The notes: a model not told the origin generated them from the letters alone. 61,242 bases of DNA from Hymenoscyphus infarciens (GCA_001414345.1 LLCB01000332.1:1-61242), one strand, 5' to 3'. Numbered from the stretch's first letter, positions 1 through 11,439 are shown. Program-made: numbers and translations.

Positions 1-1811
1 GGGGCGGGGGTGGAACTATTTAGTAGAGGAACTTTTGGAAAGAGTGAATTGAGAATTGTTTGGAAGTGAAATATGCGTGGCTTTTTTACTAGTTTGTTAT
101 AGTTCTAAGTGCGATCTTACGCGCGTAGGAAGTTCGGGATTTGAAAGCCTTGCGTGTGGAACTTTGTTATTGGGAGAGACTCGAGTTATGAAATCCGATT
201 TCTTGAAGTGTTCTAAACTAAACTACTAGCATCATTGATTTCCATTATTTAAAATAGTTTGGGTAAATGTGTTGGTTGTTTTGGAAGGGTTGGTGTGATT
301 TCGTTTTACTTGGGCGTATAGGTATACTACCTAGAACTATTTACAGATTTAGTTGATGAAACTCGCTGAACCCCCCCCGATAAAAACTACAAAACTATAT
401 ACCCCCTCTAGGAATGCGAATCTCTCTACTCACACAAGCTCAAATAATCTAGTGCTTGATTAATCTAGTAGTAAAACACTTCCCCAGATACCATGTTATA
501 TCAACCTTTGTTATTCCCCTTCTCCCGCCCGTTGCCAAGGCTTCTCGACTCTAGGTTGATAGCCCGGGGAAATATGTCGGTCCCTTGGGAAGATGTCGTT
601 GTACCTGAGGGTTTGGAAGAGTCATTGATTCTTCTCAACTCATATTGAACATTATTTACAATTACTTTTTCCTTTTGTTGCCTATGTTGTGGAATTTTTT
701 ATTTCTACTTTGATGGATAGATTTGATATGCGGAGACCTGTTGAGGGAGCTTGAAGTCGTGAGTGTACGTAGGGAGGAGTGAGCTGATAAGATGACTTCC
801 GAGCTGAGAAGAAAGGAGCGTGCGAAGTCCGTATCGTATGTATGTCTTCTGTAAACTTGGAACGGAATAGAATGGAAATGGCTCTCAATTTCCCCAAAGT
901 GGAATTTGAAAGAGAGGGAGGGAATGAATGATTCTTGGATTTCTTCTCCGCATTATGTACCTCGTTCTTATTGTTCCGAAACATAAGCTGAAATAGTGAC
1001 CTAGATGGTTAGGTAAATTAATTTCATGGTTCTTAAGATGTAGAAGAATTAATTGCCTTGGACTATTACTTGAGGAGAGAGTTTTGGAATAACGGGTGAG
1101 GTTGGTAGGTACGAGGTTGCGTTGCCCCTCACTCGCATGGCTTACAATGCTTGATCCCGACCTCGGAAGCAGCCGTCTTCCGTGCACAAGAGGCGTTTTC
1201 TGCAAGCGGTTATTTGATGCCGCATTCAAGATATATAAAGTGGTGGAATTCATACTTCTCATACTCTCATACGGTGAGATTATCTAACCCGAACGTGTTG
1301 TTTCTTTTCGGGGTATTAATTGCCTCGATCATCGACAGGCATTCTATCGTAAGTAATTACAGGAAAATCCTTTACAATTCTCAGAGTGGGAATAGCCACA
1401 ATTCTTCAAGCCACCAAGAGTGGCTCATGACCCCGCAGCTTGGAAAGTCTCGTGTTGTGGTGGTTGTTTGACTCTTACTTATCAACAACCACTCAGTCGA
1501 GGATCTCTTCAGTCCAGGATCCCTTCTCCTCTCTCGTCCCGTCGCTCACCGCTTGAAGAGCTTGGATTTGGATATTCAATAACCTTGTACTTACTTACTT
1601 AAGCTTACGAGTACTTACTGGTTTACGAGTACTTACTGGTACGACAACTCGGTCTCACCAATCGGCATTAATCGGCATTCGATCGGGAATGTCAATGGCG
1701 GGGCGGGTAACGGCACACGACCAGCAATACCTTACCCTACTTAGCCTACTACCTTACATCCGCCTGCAAGCAGTCACCTCGGTCACCACGAGCGACCAGG
1801 CAAGTCAAGTC
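1..1811. other. Intergenic region upstream of the DUF4050 gene
   Basis: No coding region can be supported here; the open frames are short, overlap on both strands and lack recognisable sequence. The last few hundred bases probably hold the promoter and 5' leader of the gene that follows. A perfect 18-bp direct repeat lies at 1605-1622 and 1623-1640. Two in-frame ATGs at 1689 and 1695 are alternative starts for the downstream gene. Confidence 0.5.
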
Positions 1812-3642
1812 ATGGCTACTGCTGTCAGTGTCAGTGTCAGTGTCAGTGCCAACAGTCCTCCCTTGCCCTCCTCGTCAATGCCGGCGGGAAATGCGGTGCT
1901 TCACGCCTCCCCTGCTCGAGCTACTTCCCCGCAGCAAAATCAGAATCACGAGAATCACGAGAACCAGCGCAGACTGCAGGTGGAAGAGGAAGCACCACCA
2001 CCACCACCAGCAGCTCTAGAAGGTGGGAGTGGGGAAGGTGGGAATGGGGAAGCAGCTACTACATGTACTGCTACTGCTACCGCAACACCACAGCGCGCAA
2101 CGGTAGCAACTTCCCAGAGTGTGACGATGAGAGCCAAACTCCCAGGTAAGACACGCGAGCTCATTGTATTGTATTGCATTGCATTGCTCTGCATTGCTCC
2201 CCTTTCTTCTCTCCACCACAGGAATGTTCACTTCATCTTAAGAGCAGCCTCACTTCATCATTCATCCAACCGAGGAACACAATTAACAATTCAATTCATT
2301 TTCTACAGAAGCAGTCCTGGACATCACACCACCCACAACAGACCCTACCGCAAAGACCCCAGCTCCTCCTGCTTCTCCCTCTACCACCGAACGTCCTCGC
2401 CACCATCCTCCCCTCTCGAATATATTTCACTTCCACCACGGTGCCAGCGATACCTCACATCCCCCTGCTCCAAGCACACACATGTTTTTCAAAACTGGCG
2501 CAGGTACCGCTGCTCATAGACGAAAGAGTCTGGCAAATACCACAGCAATCACCAATTACGAAGCAGACTTGACAAGTCGAGATCGAGCCAAGCAGAAGGA
2601 GGCGGTGAAGAAATACTTGTTGGAGAGGGTCAAGGATGATTGGAAATGGGAATGGCCTCGGGTGGAGGATTCAAGCTCTCCGGATGCCACGCAAGAATTG
2701 GAAGCAGAAGCAATGGTGGAGGAACATACCAATGGGGAAACTACTCAATCAGAAGCGGTGAATGGGGAATCGAATCCAGCAGAAGCAATCGAGGAACACT
2801 GGCAGGAAAGAGACGAATGGCTAAGCAATGCCAGTGAAAGCGACCCCGAGCCCGCCTCCAAAGTCCTAGCCGGCACAACCCCAAACCCGACAACTAGCCC
2901 CTTCCGCTTCGAAAACCCAGACAACGTAGGAGAAACAATCCAAAAGACCCTCCGAGATCGGAAACGGCGACGCAAGAGACGGAACAAGGAGGAGAGAGTT
3001 TGGAACGATGGTGTACGCTGTTACATGGAACGGCGAGATGCATGGACCGGAGCCCGTCGAAAACAGCGTCACCCAATTCCGGCAAAGAGAAGCTCGGTGT
3101 CCACCGAGGATGGGGGTAGTTCTACAGCCCTTGAGAATGAGGAAGATGGATGGGAGGATTCTGATACCGAAGTCCCTGTTGCGCCACCGATATTACCTCC
3201 CACCAACGCGATGCGGGCGAGTATCACGCCGGATGCTTACAATACTATCTACGACAAAGTCATCATTCAGCAATTGACCCCCAGCTGTCCGATGAATTTG
3301 CAGGATGTGATTCGGAGTTGTGTTCACGGGTGGGTACGAGACAATGAGTGGCCCCCAAAAGCAACTGGGGGACCGATCGTGGTACCCAAGCCCAAGAAGA
3401 AATTGAGGAAGTTGAGTGTTGCGGGGATCTTTGGGTTGGATAAGGATAAAGATAGCAAGGAACCTACTAGTCCCGGTGGTATAAGGAGGGGGTTGCAGAG
3501 GTTGATGAGTTTGGGAAAGGAGGGGGGGACGCCGCCTGCTAGTCCGGTGGCGGATAAAGCGAATGCGAATGGGAATTCGAATGGGAGTGCTGAAAATGGA
3601 CATACAGAGGGTGGTGGGGAGGCTGTTGGACCTCCTGTTTGA
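1812..3642 (+). CDS. DUF4050 / Gag1-like clamp domain protein, two exons
   Basis: Exons 1812-2145 and 2309-3642 give about 555 residues. The 163-bp intron has donor GTAAGA and acceptor TTCTACAG; the phase-1 join creates a Glu codon, and the sequence after it is in frame with the long downstream ORF. Family signs: a basic block near residues 180-215 (TSRDRAKQKEAVKKYL, then DDWKWEWP), a block around ERVWNDGVRCYMERRDAW, and a C-terminal core near 410-465 from NAMRASITPDAYN to DNEWPPK. Pezizomycotina DUF4050 proteins share these blocks; the molecular function is poorly known to me. The N-terminal third is low complexity: a Val-Ser run from a GTCAGT microsatellite (about 1825-1848), then Pro-, Gly- and Ala-rich stretches. 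The C-terminal tail is Ser/Gly/Asn-rich. I chose the start at 1812 for its G at -3 and +4; 1689 would add 41 residues. Confidence 0.8.
2146..2308 (+). other. Intron of the DUF4050 gene
   Basis: The donor is CCAG|GTAAGA and the acceptor TTTTCTACAG|AA. Removing it keeps the frame and joins a Pro/Ala-rich N-terminus to the segment starting EAVLDITPP, which is open continuously into the conserved part. A nearer acceptor, CACCACAG at 2221, would give a different frame and is less likely. Confidence 0.7.
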
Positions 3643-4656
3643 GGGGTTCTTACATTTTATAACTCGCGTTTTGGTGTGGGCATGCATACATGATATGGCG
3701 TTTCCCCGCTCCTTCTTTTTTTTTTGCTTGTGGGCGATGGGGTTTCCTTTTTAGTGCTATAGCGACTTTTGGTATAGCTAGGCGGGAGCATTGGTGATGG
3801 TGCTTGGGTATTTGTTTTTCTTTTGTATGGCTTGTTTGCATGGTAGCGTTGAGCTTGGCTATTTTCTTTTTTGGTGAAAGTCAGCGGTATAAGGGCATGC
3901 GTAGTGGGGATCGCAGCGAATGCAAGACGCGGGTTCTTGGTTGGGTTCACTCTTGTAAATAGGGTTACCTTGATTACGGTAGCTTTAATCATAATCACTA
4001 TTTTTTTGTGAGGTATGTGTTTACTCTCCTTCTTCTTGCTGGTTTGGGGACGGACGTACGTGGGTCGCTGTGCTGATGGGTGGCTTGTGCGGCTTGTGTG
4101 GGTGTTTATTAGGGATGGTAATGGGGATGGTAATAGGGAGGAGTCGAAGATCAAAAAGGGCCCCTCCTCTTCCCCTCCGAGTCTTCGCATACTCTCTCCC
4201 TGAACTCCATCCACATCTAGCTAGTCTTGCTCGTTCCGGTCCCGGTCGCTGGATTTCGCTGAATTTCGCTGACGAACTCCCTGGAATTTGAGAATTGGAG
4301 AAGCTGTCAAGATAAGATATGAGGTGGGGTAAATCTGGTAGTGAGTGTTACGGAGAGAACCCGTGGGAAAAGGTTGGATAGGTGATGGTGAGAGGTTTTT
4401 GGGGTGAGGGGGTATGAGGGGTATGAGCGGTGAGAGGGGTATGAGGGAAGTTAGTTGAGGATAGCTGGTAGAATATGTGATGGTTCTGAGAGGTTGGGTG
4501 GTTGTGTGGTTGGCGGATGGGGTTGGATGTGAAACTGTTTGTCTTGTTGGGATGGCGGGGAAAGAGTGTTGTTTGTATACTTCACTGGTGTTTGGATGTT
4601 GCGAAAGGGGGTTGGATGTCCTGGTGTTTGGAAGGTGCGAAAGGGGGTTGGTTTGG
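3643..4656. other. 3' flank of the DUF4050 gene, no gene seen
   Basis: The T-rich stretch after the stop, including a run of Ts at about 3716-3724, fits a 3' UTR. No frame shows family features. The remainder is GT-rich and G-rich on the plus strand and leads into the tandem repeats that follow. Confidence 0.4.
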
Positions 4657-4723
4657 GGTTGTGGGTTGTGGGTTGTGGGTTGTGGGTTGTGGGTTGTGGG
4701 TTGTGGGTTGTGGGTTGTGGGTT
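4657..4723 (+). repeat. G-rich heptamer tandem array (TTGTGGG, about 9 copies)
   Basis: About nine uninterrupted copies of a 7-bp unit place GGG every seven bases on the plus strand. This spacing can form intramolecular G-quadruplexes. The unit is telomere-like in composition but is not TTAGGG. Read on the minus strand, it produces a spurious NPQPTTH peptide repeat. Confidence 0.9.
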
Positions 4724-4733
4724 TTGCTCTTTG

Positions 4734-4797
4734 GGGAGTTGGATTGTTAGGGAGTTGGATTGTTGGGGAGTTGGATTGTTGGGGAGTTGGATTGTTG
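4734..4797 (+). repeat. 16-bp tandem repeat, 4 copies
   Basis: Copies of GGGAGTTGGATTGTTG start at 4734, 4750, 4766 and 4782; one base differs at the end of the first copy. It begins ten bases after the heptamer array and shares its G/T-rich strand bias, so both may come from slippage on the same strand. Confidence 0.9.
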
Positions 4798-5750
4798 AGT
4801 GACAATTCAAGGGACTTGAGGGGAGGGGTTATTTGAGGGTTTGATGAGTCCACTTTGAGGATGTCCGGCACTTGATGAAGTTTGAGGGTAGCACTTGGTG
4901 AAGTTTGGTATTTGTAGGCGGAATAAGGGGGTGTGAGATCGTTGTAGGAGGAGATGAGATTAGAGCTGTTGAGCTGTTGGAGCTGTTGGAGTTTGGTTGC
5001 CATGAGGTGGATTTGAGATGAGGTAGATTTAAGAAGAGGTGGAAGGGAGCATCGTAAATCCCGAAGTTCGATTACCGAACGAGTTAACCTTACGAGTTTC
5101 GGCTTGGTCTAGTAATATGGTCTTGTCATCTAGCGGGACAGGAGCAATTTTTATACCCCTCTTTTGAGAGTATCTCCACCATGACCAACCAGTCTTCTAA
5201 GAAGTGAATGGGTCTAAGTCTAAGTAAATGAGCCATTCTAACCAAAGTAAGTGGTCAAATCTACAAAGGCAAAGTCATTCAGACTAGTCGGTTTCAACAA
5301 GAAGAGTGGTGCTGCCAGATAATTGGATGGCAATGGCAAGTGAATATCCAGCTTTTTAAGCTTCTAATTAGGGATTTACTGGTGTAAATGTTGCACTTCT
5401 CCACTACCATAAGACTGGTCCGTTTCCGCCCAATCTTCCAACATCAATGAGGCTGTGCCTTTGGGAGTCTGGTGGATTGTCTCCTATAAGCTGATAGCTT
5501 TACCGTTTGGAGTTTTCAGTTCTGGGTACCGAAGTAGGTAATCAGGTTTAAAAGGTAGGTTATTTGAGGACAATAAGCAATTCTTTCGACGGCAACTAAG
5601 GTTGAGTCTACACTGCTTCCTAGAACACCACGAAAATATAACACCTGTTTCCACGCGCTCGTTCAGATCACCACTTCGTCCCCCGGCATCCACACAGCAT
5701 GGCAAGTATACGCGGAACTTTGGAGTCTCCTCCCTAGTCCGTTTATCTGT

Positions 5751-6380
5751 GTCAATTGAGCATTCATACGGGGATATGTAAAGTGGAATCTTTCTTTCGC
5801 GATAGCTTTATTATCGTATGTAACTACGGAGTTTCTGAGATTTCCTACACGGTTTACACATTTGCGTTAAACGAGCATTCTTACGATGGTATTCGTAGGG
5901 AGATATCTCCTTTGTGGGATTGTTATTCTCGTAAGCTACCTCGGATTTTCTAAAGGTCCTTTGCAGTTTGGATACTTGTGTTAAACGAGTATTCCTAAAG
6001 TAACACTCGAGGTAGAATATCTCTGTCTTAAAACTCTTATCGGCGTAAGATATTTCGTATTTCTAGATTCTCATATGCTTTGTATTTTTTCACTAAGAGA
6101 ACGGACTTACGGCGATAACTTGTAATTGTATATCTTTCTTGAGATATTCTTACTCCTGTAAAATCCTTTGAAATTCTCAATTATCTTATCTACTTCGCAG
6201 ATTTTCAATGATCGAACGTACTTATGGTATTACTTATCAAATGATCGCTTTTTAAAGATATTTTGCTTACTGTAAAATACTTTGAAAGTCAAAATTATGT
6301 TACCTAGTTGGCGGATCTTCGATCCTCGAATATACTTACTCGACAATCAACACTCGCAAGTAAGTACCTAGAATTTCTAA
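5751..6380 (+). repeat. Diverged satellite, about 114-bp period, 6 units
   Basis: Two independent anchors recur at a steady period. The TTACGG-like anchor lies at 5766, 5881, about 5994, 6107, 6222 and 6336 (steps of 113-115). The GTAA/GTAAAAT anchor lies at 5820, 5931, 6045, 6158 and 6272 (steps of 111-114). Units share a GAGCATTC/GAACGTAC start, a central ATATCT/GATATT segment and a following GTAAAATCCTTTGAAA-like block. Neighbouring units are diverged, so the array is old. No open frame runs through it. Confidence 0.7.
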
Positions 6381-6513
6381 TAATAGTAAAGCCTTTCAAA
6401 TGAAGATTTTATTGCAAGGGAATTGAAGACTATAGCAGAGAATATCACAAGCTTATTTCGCAATTTTCGGCAGTCAAGATTATTTCATTTCTCAAGCTGG
6501 GCTCCAGGTCTTC

Positions 6514-8000
6514 TCAAGCACTTCTAAATAAATTTGGGCGTTTTGCCCTCTTTGACCGTCTGGGGCCAAGTTCCTCCTCTTCCACGGCCTCTTGTTCCCC
6601 CTCTTCCCCCTCCTCACGTCCCCTCTTCTTTCCTGCTCTCCCATTTGGTCGTGGTGCTGGCTCTCGTTCAGCCTCGACCTCTGGTTCTGGTTCCGGCTCC
6701 GGTTCCTTCTCTTTTTTTGCCCGTGGGCCCTTCTTCCACAAATGCTCAACGCGGAAGTGCTCCACGAAACCACCATCATGTGGTTGTCCACAAGGACAAA
6801 CCATCCCCCGAGCCTCCCCTCTCTGCAAAAAGTCATCCCAGACCGTCATAGCCTTCTTTCTCCACCGCGCATTCCCCTTCCCAAACTCCCGCACCCGCTC
6901 CCCAGCCTCAACCCAGGCACGCAAAGCCTCTTTCTCGTGCTGTCCATCCAGCCCCAGCTCCACACTCTCCATGAACCAATTTAAACACTCCTCACCGAAG
7001 GAGTTGTTCTTCCTATCGATTTTGGATTGGAAGAGGGCGGAGTAGGTTCTCATGCTGTCGGGGGTGGTGAAATCGAGAGCGTTGAGGAAGCCACCCGAAG
7101 TCGTGAAGACGCCGTGGATGCAGCCGACGGGGAGATATATGGCGGTTGCGGAGGTGGTGGAGAGAATCAAACCTCCTTCAAGGAGGTGGCCAACTCTCTG
7201 GAGTTTCGAGCGACGACCTTCCTCTTTGGCGAGGAGGGCGAGGTTCTTGGGGGTTGGTGGGAAGAGAAGCCAGATTTTCGTGCAGGTCCCGAGAGGGAGG
7301 GAGAGACCGTCTGCTGCGTCTGTGAGATTGTTAGCAATTGTTTGTCAAGGAGTTTGGGGGAGTTATCAAAGCTTTGTGATGGTGCCGTGGTATGGAAAGG
7401 GGGGTGGATCCACTAACCGATGTGCAAATCTGACTGGGACAGTTTGGGGGTCAAGAGAAGTTGGTGGCCGCTCTCCAGGTATGGTTCCACTGACGTGGAG
7501 AGGTCCAATGGGCACTTTAGCATCTCGTCCGGGATGAGATCGAGTTGGAAGCCAATGAGAACGCAAGGCGAAGCTCCATCTGGTTCGATCAATTGAGCCA
7601 CGGCGGTTCTTCGGTCGAAGTTTGCTGCTGCCCTCTCCCCTCGGTGGTATGCCGTCGGTTGTTTGCGAGAAGGGTCCCCAAGTAGATCGAGGGTTGCAAG
7701 AACGAGTGAGGAGGTGGTGGGTGGTGGTCTGGTCCAGCAACGCTCGGCGGGAAGGAGGCGAGGCGCGGTGGTGGTGGAATTGTCCCAGAGTTCTTGAACT
7801 CGGCGAGGGAGGTTGTCGAGTGTATGGAGTTCCATACGCTTGATTGCTTTGATTGTATCTTTGTCGAAGCCTTCCATGGTGCTGAGAAGTGCGGCCACTG
7901 GATCCAAATGGTGGGGGCTGTCTGGTTGTATCGCTCCATGCATCGCAACAATCTCGTCTGAATCGAGAGAAATCTCGATATGCAGCTTTGTTGGAGCCAT
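6514..8000 (-). CDS. JmjC-domain protein with C-terminal zinc finger and acidic tail
   Basis: Exons 8000-7418 and 7319-6514 (minus strand) give 462 residues. The 98-bp intron has donor GTTAGT, branch site TTGCTAAC and acceptor CACAG; the join makes the Asp of the metal motif. Probable Fe(II) ligands are H193 and D195 in SDLHIDAADGLS and H263 in LPVGCIHGVF; K209 in CTKIWLLFPP is the candidate 2-oxoglutarate-binding lysine. These are the JmjC hallmarks of Fe(II)/2OG hydroxylases or demethylases. Further on are a CxC...Hx4H zinc-finger-like motif (C369, C371, H382, H387), an EP-rich acidic stretch and a basic RRSKRAKRP nuclear-localisation-like end. The start at 8000 (MAPTKLHIEIS) is preferred over the in-frame ATG at 8123, whose extra residues resemble a leader. 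The substrate cannot be told from the sequence; a nuclear role is inferred. Confidence 0.8.
7320..7417 (-). other. Intron of the JmjC gene
   Basis: On the minus strand it reads GTTAGT ... TTGCTAACAATCTCACAG. Without splicing, the frame stops at TAG two bases into the intron. Splicing restores the HxD motif and continues into the KIWLLFPP segment, which is strong support. Confidence 0.85.
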
Positions 8001-8340
8001 GGTAGAGGTGGTGGTGTGGAAGTATAATGGTGTGAAGAGAAGAATTTCAAAAGAGTCGCCAGCGACAAGAAAGAAGGTTGATTTCAATTTAGACAGCCAA
8101 TTTGAAAAGAAAGTTGAAACCAAGGAGAGAAGAAATATTTTTGGGAGAAAGTCTGGGGATTGATATAACTTTCTCTTTGCTGGACAAACAATAAGAAGCG
8201 CGGACTGCTATTGTGTGGTCAGTTGACAAGATTCGCTCACTTGATGCTTGTGGTCAAAGTATTGTTAGGGTGTGGCTCGTAAGGCTGGTGCGGTTGAAAA
8301 AGGGGTAAGCGAGGGGACAATGCTAAGCGACAATAGCAGC
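8001..8340 (-). promoter_or_regulatory. Presumed promoter and 5' leader of the JmjC gene
   Basis: This is ordinary-composition sequence between the JmjC start codon and the AT-rich block. No clear TATA box was singled out; the assignment rests on position only. Confidence 0.3.
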
Positions 8341-10420
8341 CGCTGGACAGCAACAATTGAGATTGTAATCAATAGACGAGTAGAGTTTGCGATCTATTGT
8401 AGTAATTAGTTATCATTGATTTAAGGTCTTAGTATATTGTTACGAGTTCTAGAAATTATGCTAGGAAAGTGGAGCAGTCGTTATCTCTTATAGTTTGTAA
8501 AAATCTGTGACATTTGGATGATTTTACTATAATAGGTGATTTTTAATTATCGTACACTTAGTTAAAGAGCCTCATTGTTCTAACTTCTTAAAATGATTGA
8601 TAAAAATGAACGAAGTTGTAAAATCAAAAGTTTCACGAGGATATTAGTTCTCTAGCTTTTTATCTAATAATCTATATTTAATTATCCTATTTATAACCTT
8701 TTAGAACAAAATAAACTTGCGAACTATCTTACTACTGTTACTAAAACCGTGATATTTAGCTTTTATCTAATATTTCTATCTAGAATTTTATCTTCCGAGT
8801 TGTTTAGCGAAATAGAAAGAAACAAAGATACCTATAGCTAGTTTTTATCCGATGCTTCTTTAGATAATTCATTTTCCCGATTTGATTATAGAAATCAAAA
8901 GAATTAAATATACTTACGATAAAGCTAAAAGATATATATATCTAGTTTTCAGCTATTAATTCTTTTTCCCTAGTTCTTTCGGGAAATAGAACGAAGCAAA
9001 GTTACTTACTCTTTATGAAAGGTATTTATCTTTACTTTTTTTCTAACTATAGTCTGAATACTTTATTTATAATCTTTAATAAACAAAAATAAATAAAGCT
9101 TCTTACTTTAAAATAATGTTGAATTGTAACTTGTTGCTATGTAACATTCTCTAGCTTCGTAATCCTCGCTCTATTAGAATGATTTATCGCCGAGTTTGTT
9201 CTTGTTTTTTCCTTAGATCTTCGGAGAAATGATCTTATCGGGTTAGACCCTGTTCCATCCTACCCCATTGCTGCTTGAGGATGTTTCAGAGTGATAGTCT
9301 TGAAAAGACAACCAGAGGACGCTGTAATATGTTTGCGTCGAAAAACAGAGCCTCTTATCAGAAAAGTGACATTTTGAATAGCGCTTTGTAATTTTAGGTG
9401 GCCTTCGTTAAAGATAATCAATGTATTCAGACCCAAGTAGAACGTGTAGCTGTCTATCTGATTAAACCCACATATAACGAGAATGTTTCGTACTGCTGCA
9501 ACCTCTTGCGGTACCTATATTAGAATTAACGCAAGTCTCCACGTTTAGAAATTTGTATCTTACCCAAATGCGTCGAAACCATGATCTCTGAAGAAGACTC
9601 AATGTGGATTCGTGTTTAATCTCCGATTTCTGTCTATGTAAATAAGTTTTACTAGAATCTCACTCCTGTCTTTCATCTGCCACGTCTAATATCTCTTCAA
9701 AAGCACGATCAGAGCCATCTCCCGCCTCTCCGAACCAAACTATCACACGATTCGCTTTCCTGTAAATCGAGGCCATAAGTTGGTTTCGCTTCCTCGTTTA
9801 TTAACGCTGTCTTAATTATAGACTTAGGCGGCGATATTACTAGTAGTATATCAGAGAGGTCTACGATATTTATTATAGCGTATTAAGTGCTCTAATTAAT
9901 ACTAGAATTCTAAGGATAACCGATCATATATCGATTATTAGTAGAAAAATAGTTAATCTAGAGGAGAATAATTCTTTTAAAAAATAAAGTCACGTGTTTT
10001 TATAGTAAATTTTAATTATCTATATCTCTAAGAGATTACTCTTCTTAGTATAAGTCTACTATAAATTCATATAATAACCTTTAACTATAATAATATATAT
10101 TTCAAATAGTAAATAGAAGTTATAAATTATCTCTTTAGTATTATAAGGCACTAGAGAAATAGAACTAAGTAATATGAAATTAAAAAAATAGCTTAGCTAC
10201 CTCTCTAAACTCTATATAAGTGTCCTCTTTCTTTCTCCTTCTTTCCCTCGTCTTCAACTTTCTTTTGACTAATTTTACTAGAATATAAGACAAACTATCA
10301 CGTGTTATCTTTACTTAAAATATATAAAACTTTATATAATTCCTAAGTTTATTTTAAAGAATTCGTAATTTCAAACAATAGCACTATATTCATAAATATC
10401 CAGGTTTTCAAGTTCGTCTA
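8341..10420. other. AT-rich, probably RIP-degraded block
   Basis: About 2 kb of very AT-rich sequence with no usable ORF. Sharp composition edges and many TA steps suggest old transposon or satellite DNA mutated by RIP. No transposase or reverse transcriptase frame is recognisable. Part of it (8653-9040) looks like a degraded tandem repeat. Confidence 0.5.
8653..9040 (+). repeat. Possible degraded tandem repeat, unit about 82-104 bp
   Basis: Motifs recur in the same order: TAGCTTTT/TAGTTTTT at 8653, 8757, 8839 and 8943, and GAAATAGAA/GAAATCAAA at 8809, 8891 and 8983. Each is followed by a CAAAGATAC- or TATACTTACG-like segment. Spacing is irregular, so this is less sure than the 114-bp satellite. 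Confidence 0.35.
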
Positions 10421-11035
10421 GGAGCCCTAACGAGGGATAAATTTCTTCAAACATAGCGATGGGAATAAAAGTTTTCCCTTAGTATAATTTTTGAAGAAAG
10501 CTGTTAGTTCTCAAAAACTGTGTCGGTGATGCCTAGGAGAGGAGTTCTTGAGGCGCAGTGCAGCCGCAGGTGACAGGTCTCGTAAAAGCGGCATTAAATA
10601 CCCCCACGTTGTTACAGAGTATCAATCAGGTAATTCATGTTAATTATTCTAGGTTAATTTTAAAATGATTTACTTGGGATACTAAACTAGGTAGGCAAGG
10701 CAAGGTGCAAACCCGAGGTATTTACTGCCGCTTTTATTATCACATAACTATGTCTTTTTTGTCAAATGAGAAGTCGACTCATATAACTCGAATCTTATGA
10801 ATCACCGCGTCCTCGAAGATCGCTGCATTAAAATCTCATCTTTCATTGGAAAACGAGTCACTTCGCGTCAGTTAATATTTGCAAAAATAACCGGACTGTG
10901 AATCCGTCATATGCGGAACTTAGTTATTGTAATGCTATGACTCCATTTCTCAAAGCTCGTTCATTATCAAACTACGCAATGCCACTTTCTTGTTTTAGGG
11001 GGAGAACATTAACACCCAACACCCAAGAACTCCGA
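10421..11035. other. Gene-free transition to the small-gene island
   Basis: Composition returns toward normal. No coding frame was recognised; the end of the stretch serves as upstream sequence for the small gene starting at 11161. Confidence 0.4.
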
Positions 11036-11043
11036 TATATAAA
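11036..11043 (+). promoter_or_regulatory. TATA box of the 11161 gene
   Basis: TATATAAA lies 125 bp upstream of the ATG, a usual fungal distance that leaves a leader of roughly 60-90 bases. It supports the small downstream ORF being a real gene. Confidence 0.5.
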
Positions 11044-11160
11044 TTAGGGGCACAACTCGTAAACTAAGTTCGCCGTTCAAGTTCCATAAACCTCCTCTCA
11101 AGTTCAACGACCCAACTCAAGATACACAGAAAGAAACTTGCTAATCTGCAGCAATCCAAT

Positions 11161-11439
11161 ATGAAGTTCACAGACTTGCTCTCCTTCGTCATTGTTTTGG
11201 CGATATCCAGTGTCGTTTTGTCGGCGCCAACTCCCCTTCAAGATATTCGGAATGTTCTCTCCAACGACCCAAATCATTATAACGATTACCCGTCTCCATC
11301 CAACAAACATGGCCACAGCATCTTGGTTCCGAGACAGCTTAGTGCACAGAAGACCATTACTTACACCGTTGTTGGAATTGTTGCTGGCATAATAGTTCTA
11401 GCATTGTTTACTGCTTGTTTTTGTCGCAACCATCGTTAA
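11161..11439 (+). CDS. Small secreted or membrane-anchored peptide, 92 aa
   Basis: No family is recognised. The first 21 residues form a textbook signal peptide (MKFTDLLSFVIVLAISSVVL, then SA before the likely cleavage site). A short polar segment of about 45 residues follows, and then a hydrophobic helix (TVVGIVAGIIVLALFTACF) ends in CRNHR. The mature product would be a tiny type I anchored protein with an extracellular N-terminus, or the helix could be removed. A TATA box lies 125 bp upstream. The stop codon is followed at once by a good intron donor, so a 3' UTR intron is likely. It heads a run of four small plus-strand genes for single-pass membrane proteins. Confidence 0.55.
   Translation: MKFTDLLSFVIVLAISSVVLSAPTPLQDIRNVLSNDPNHYNDYPSPSNKHGHSILVPRQLSAQKTITYTVVGIVAGIIVLALFTACFCRNHR

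Noticed and set aside
4657..4723. Telomere or interstitial telomeric repeat
   Set aside because: The unit is TTGTGGG, not TTAGGG or another known fungal telomere unit, and the flanks are ordinary.
4221..5003. 260-codon minus-strand frame with Gln/Asn/Pro/Thr-rich sequence
   Set aside because: Its core is the translation of the heptamer and 16-bp tandem repeats; a 7-bp unit stays open in any frame lacking stops. No splice signals or family features.
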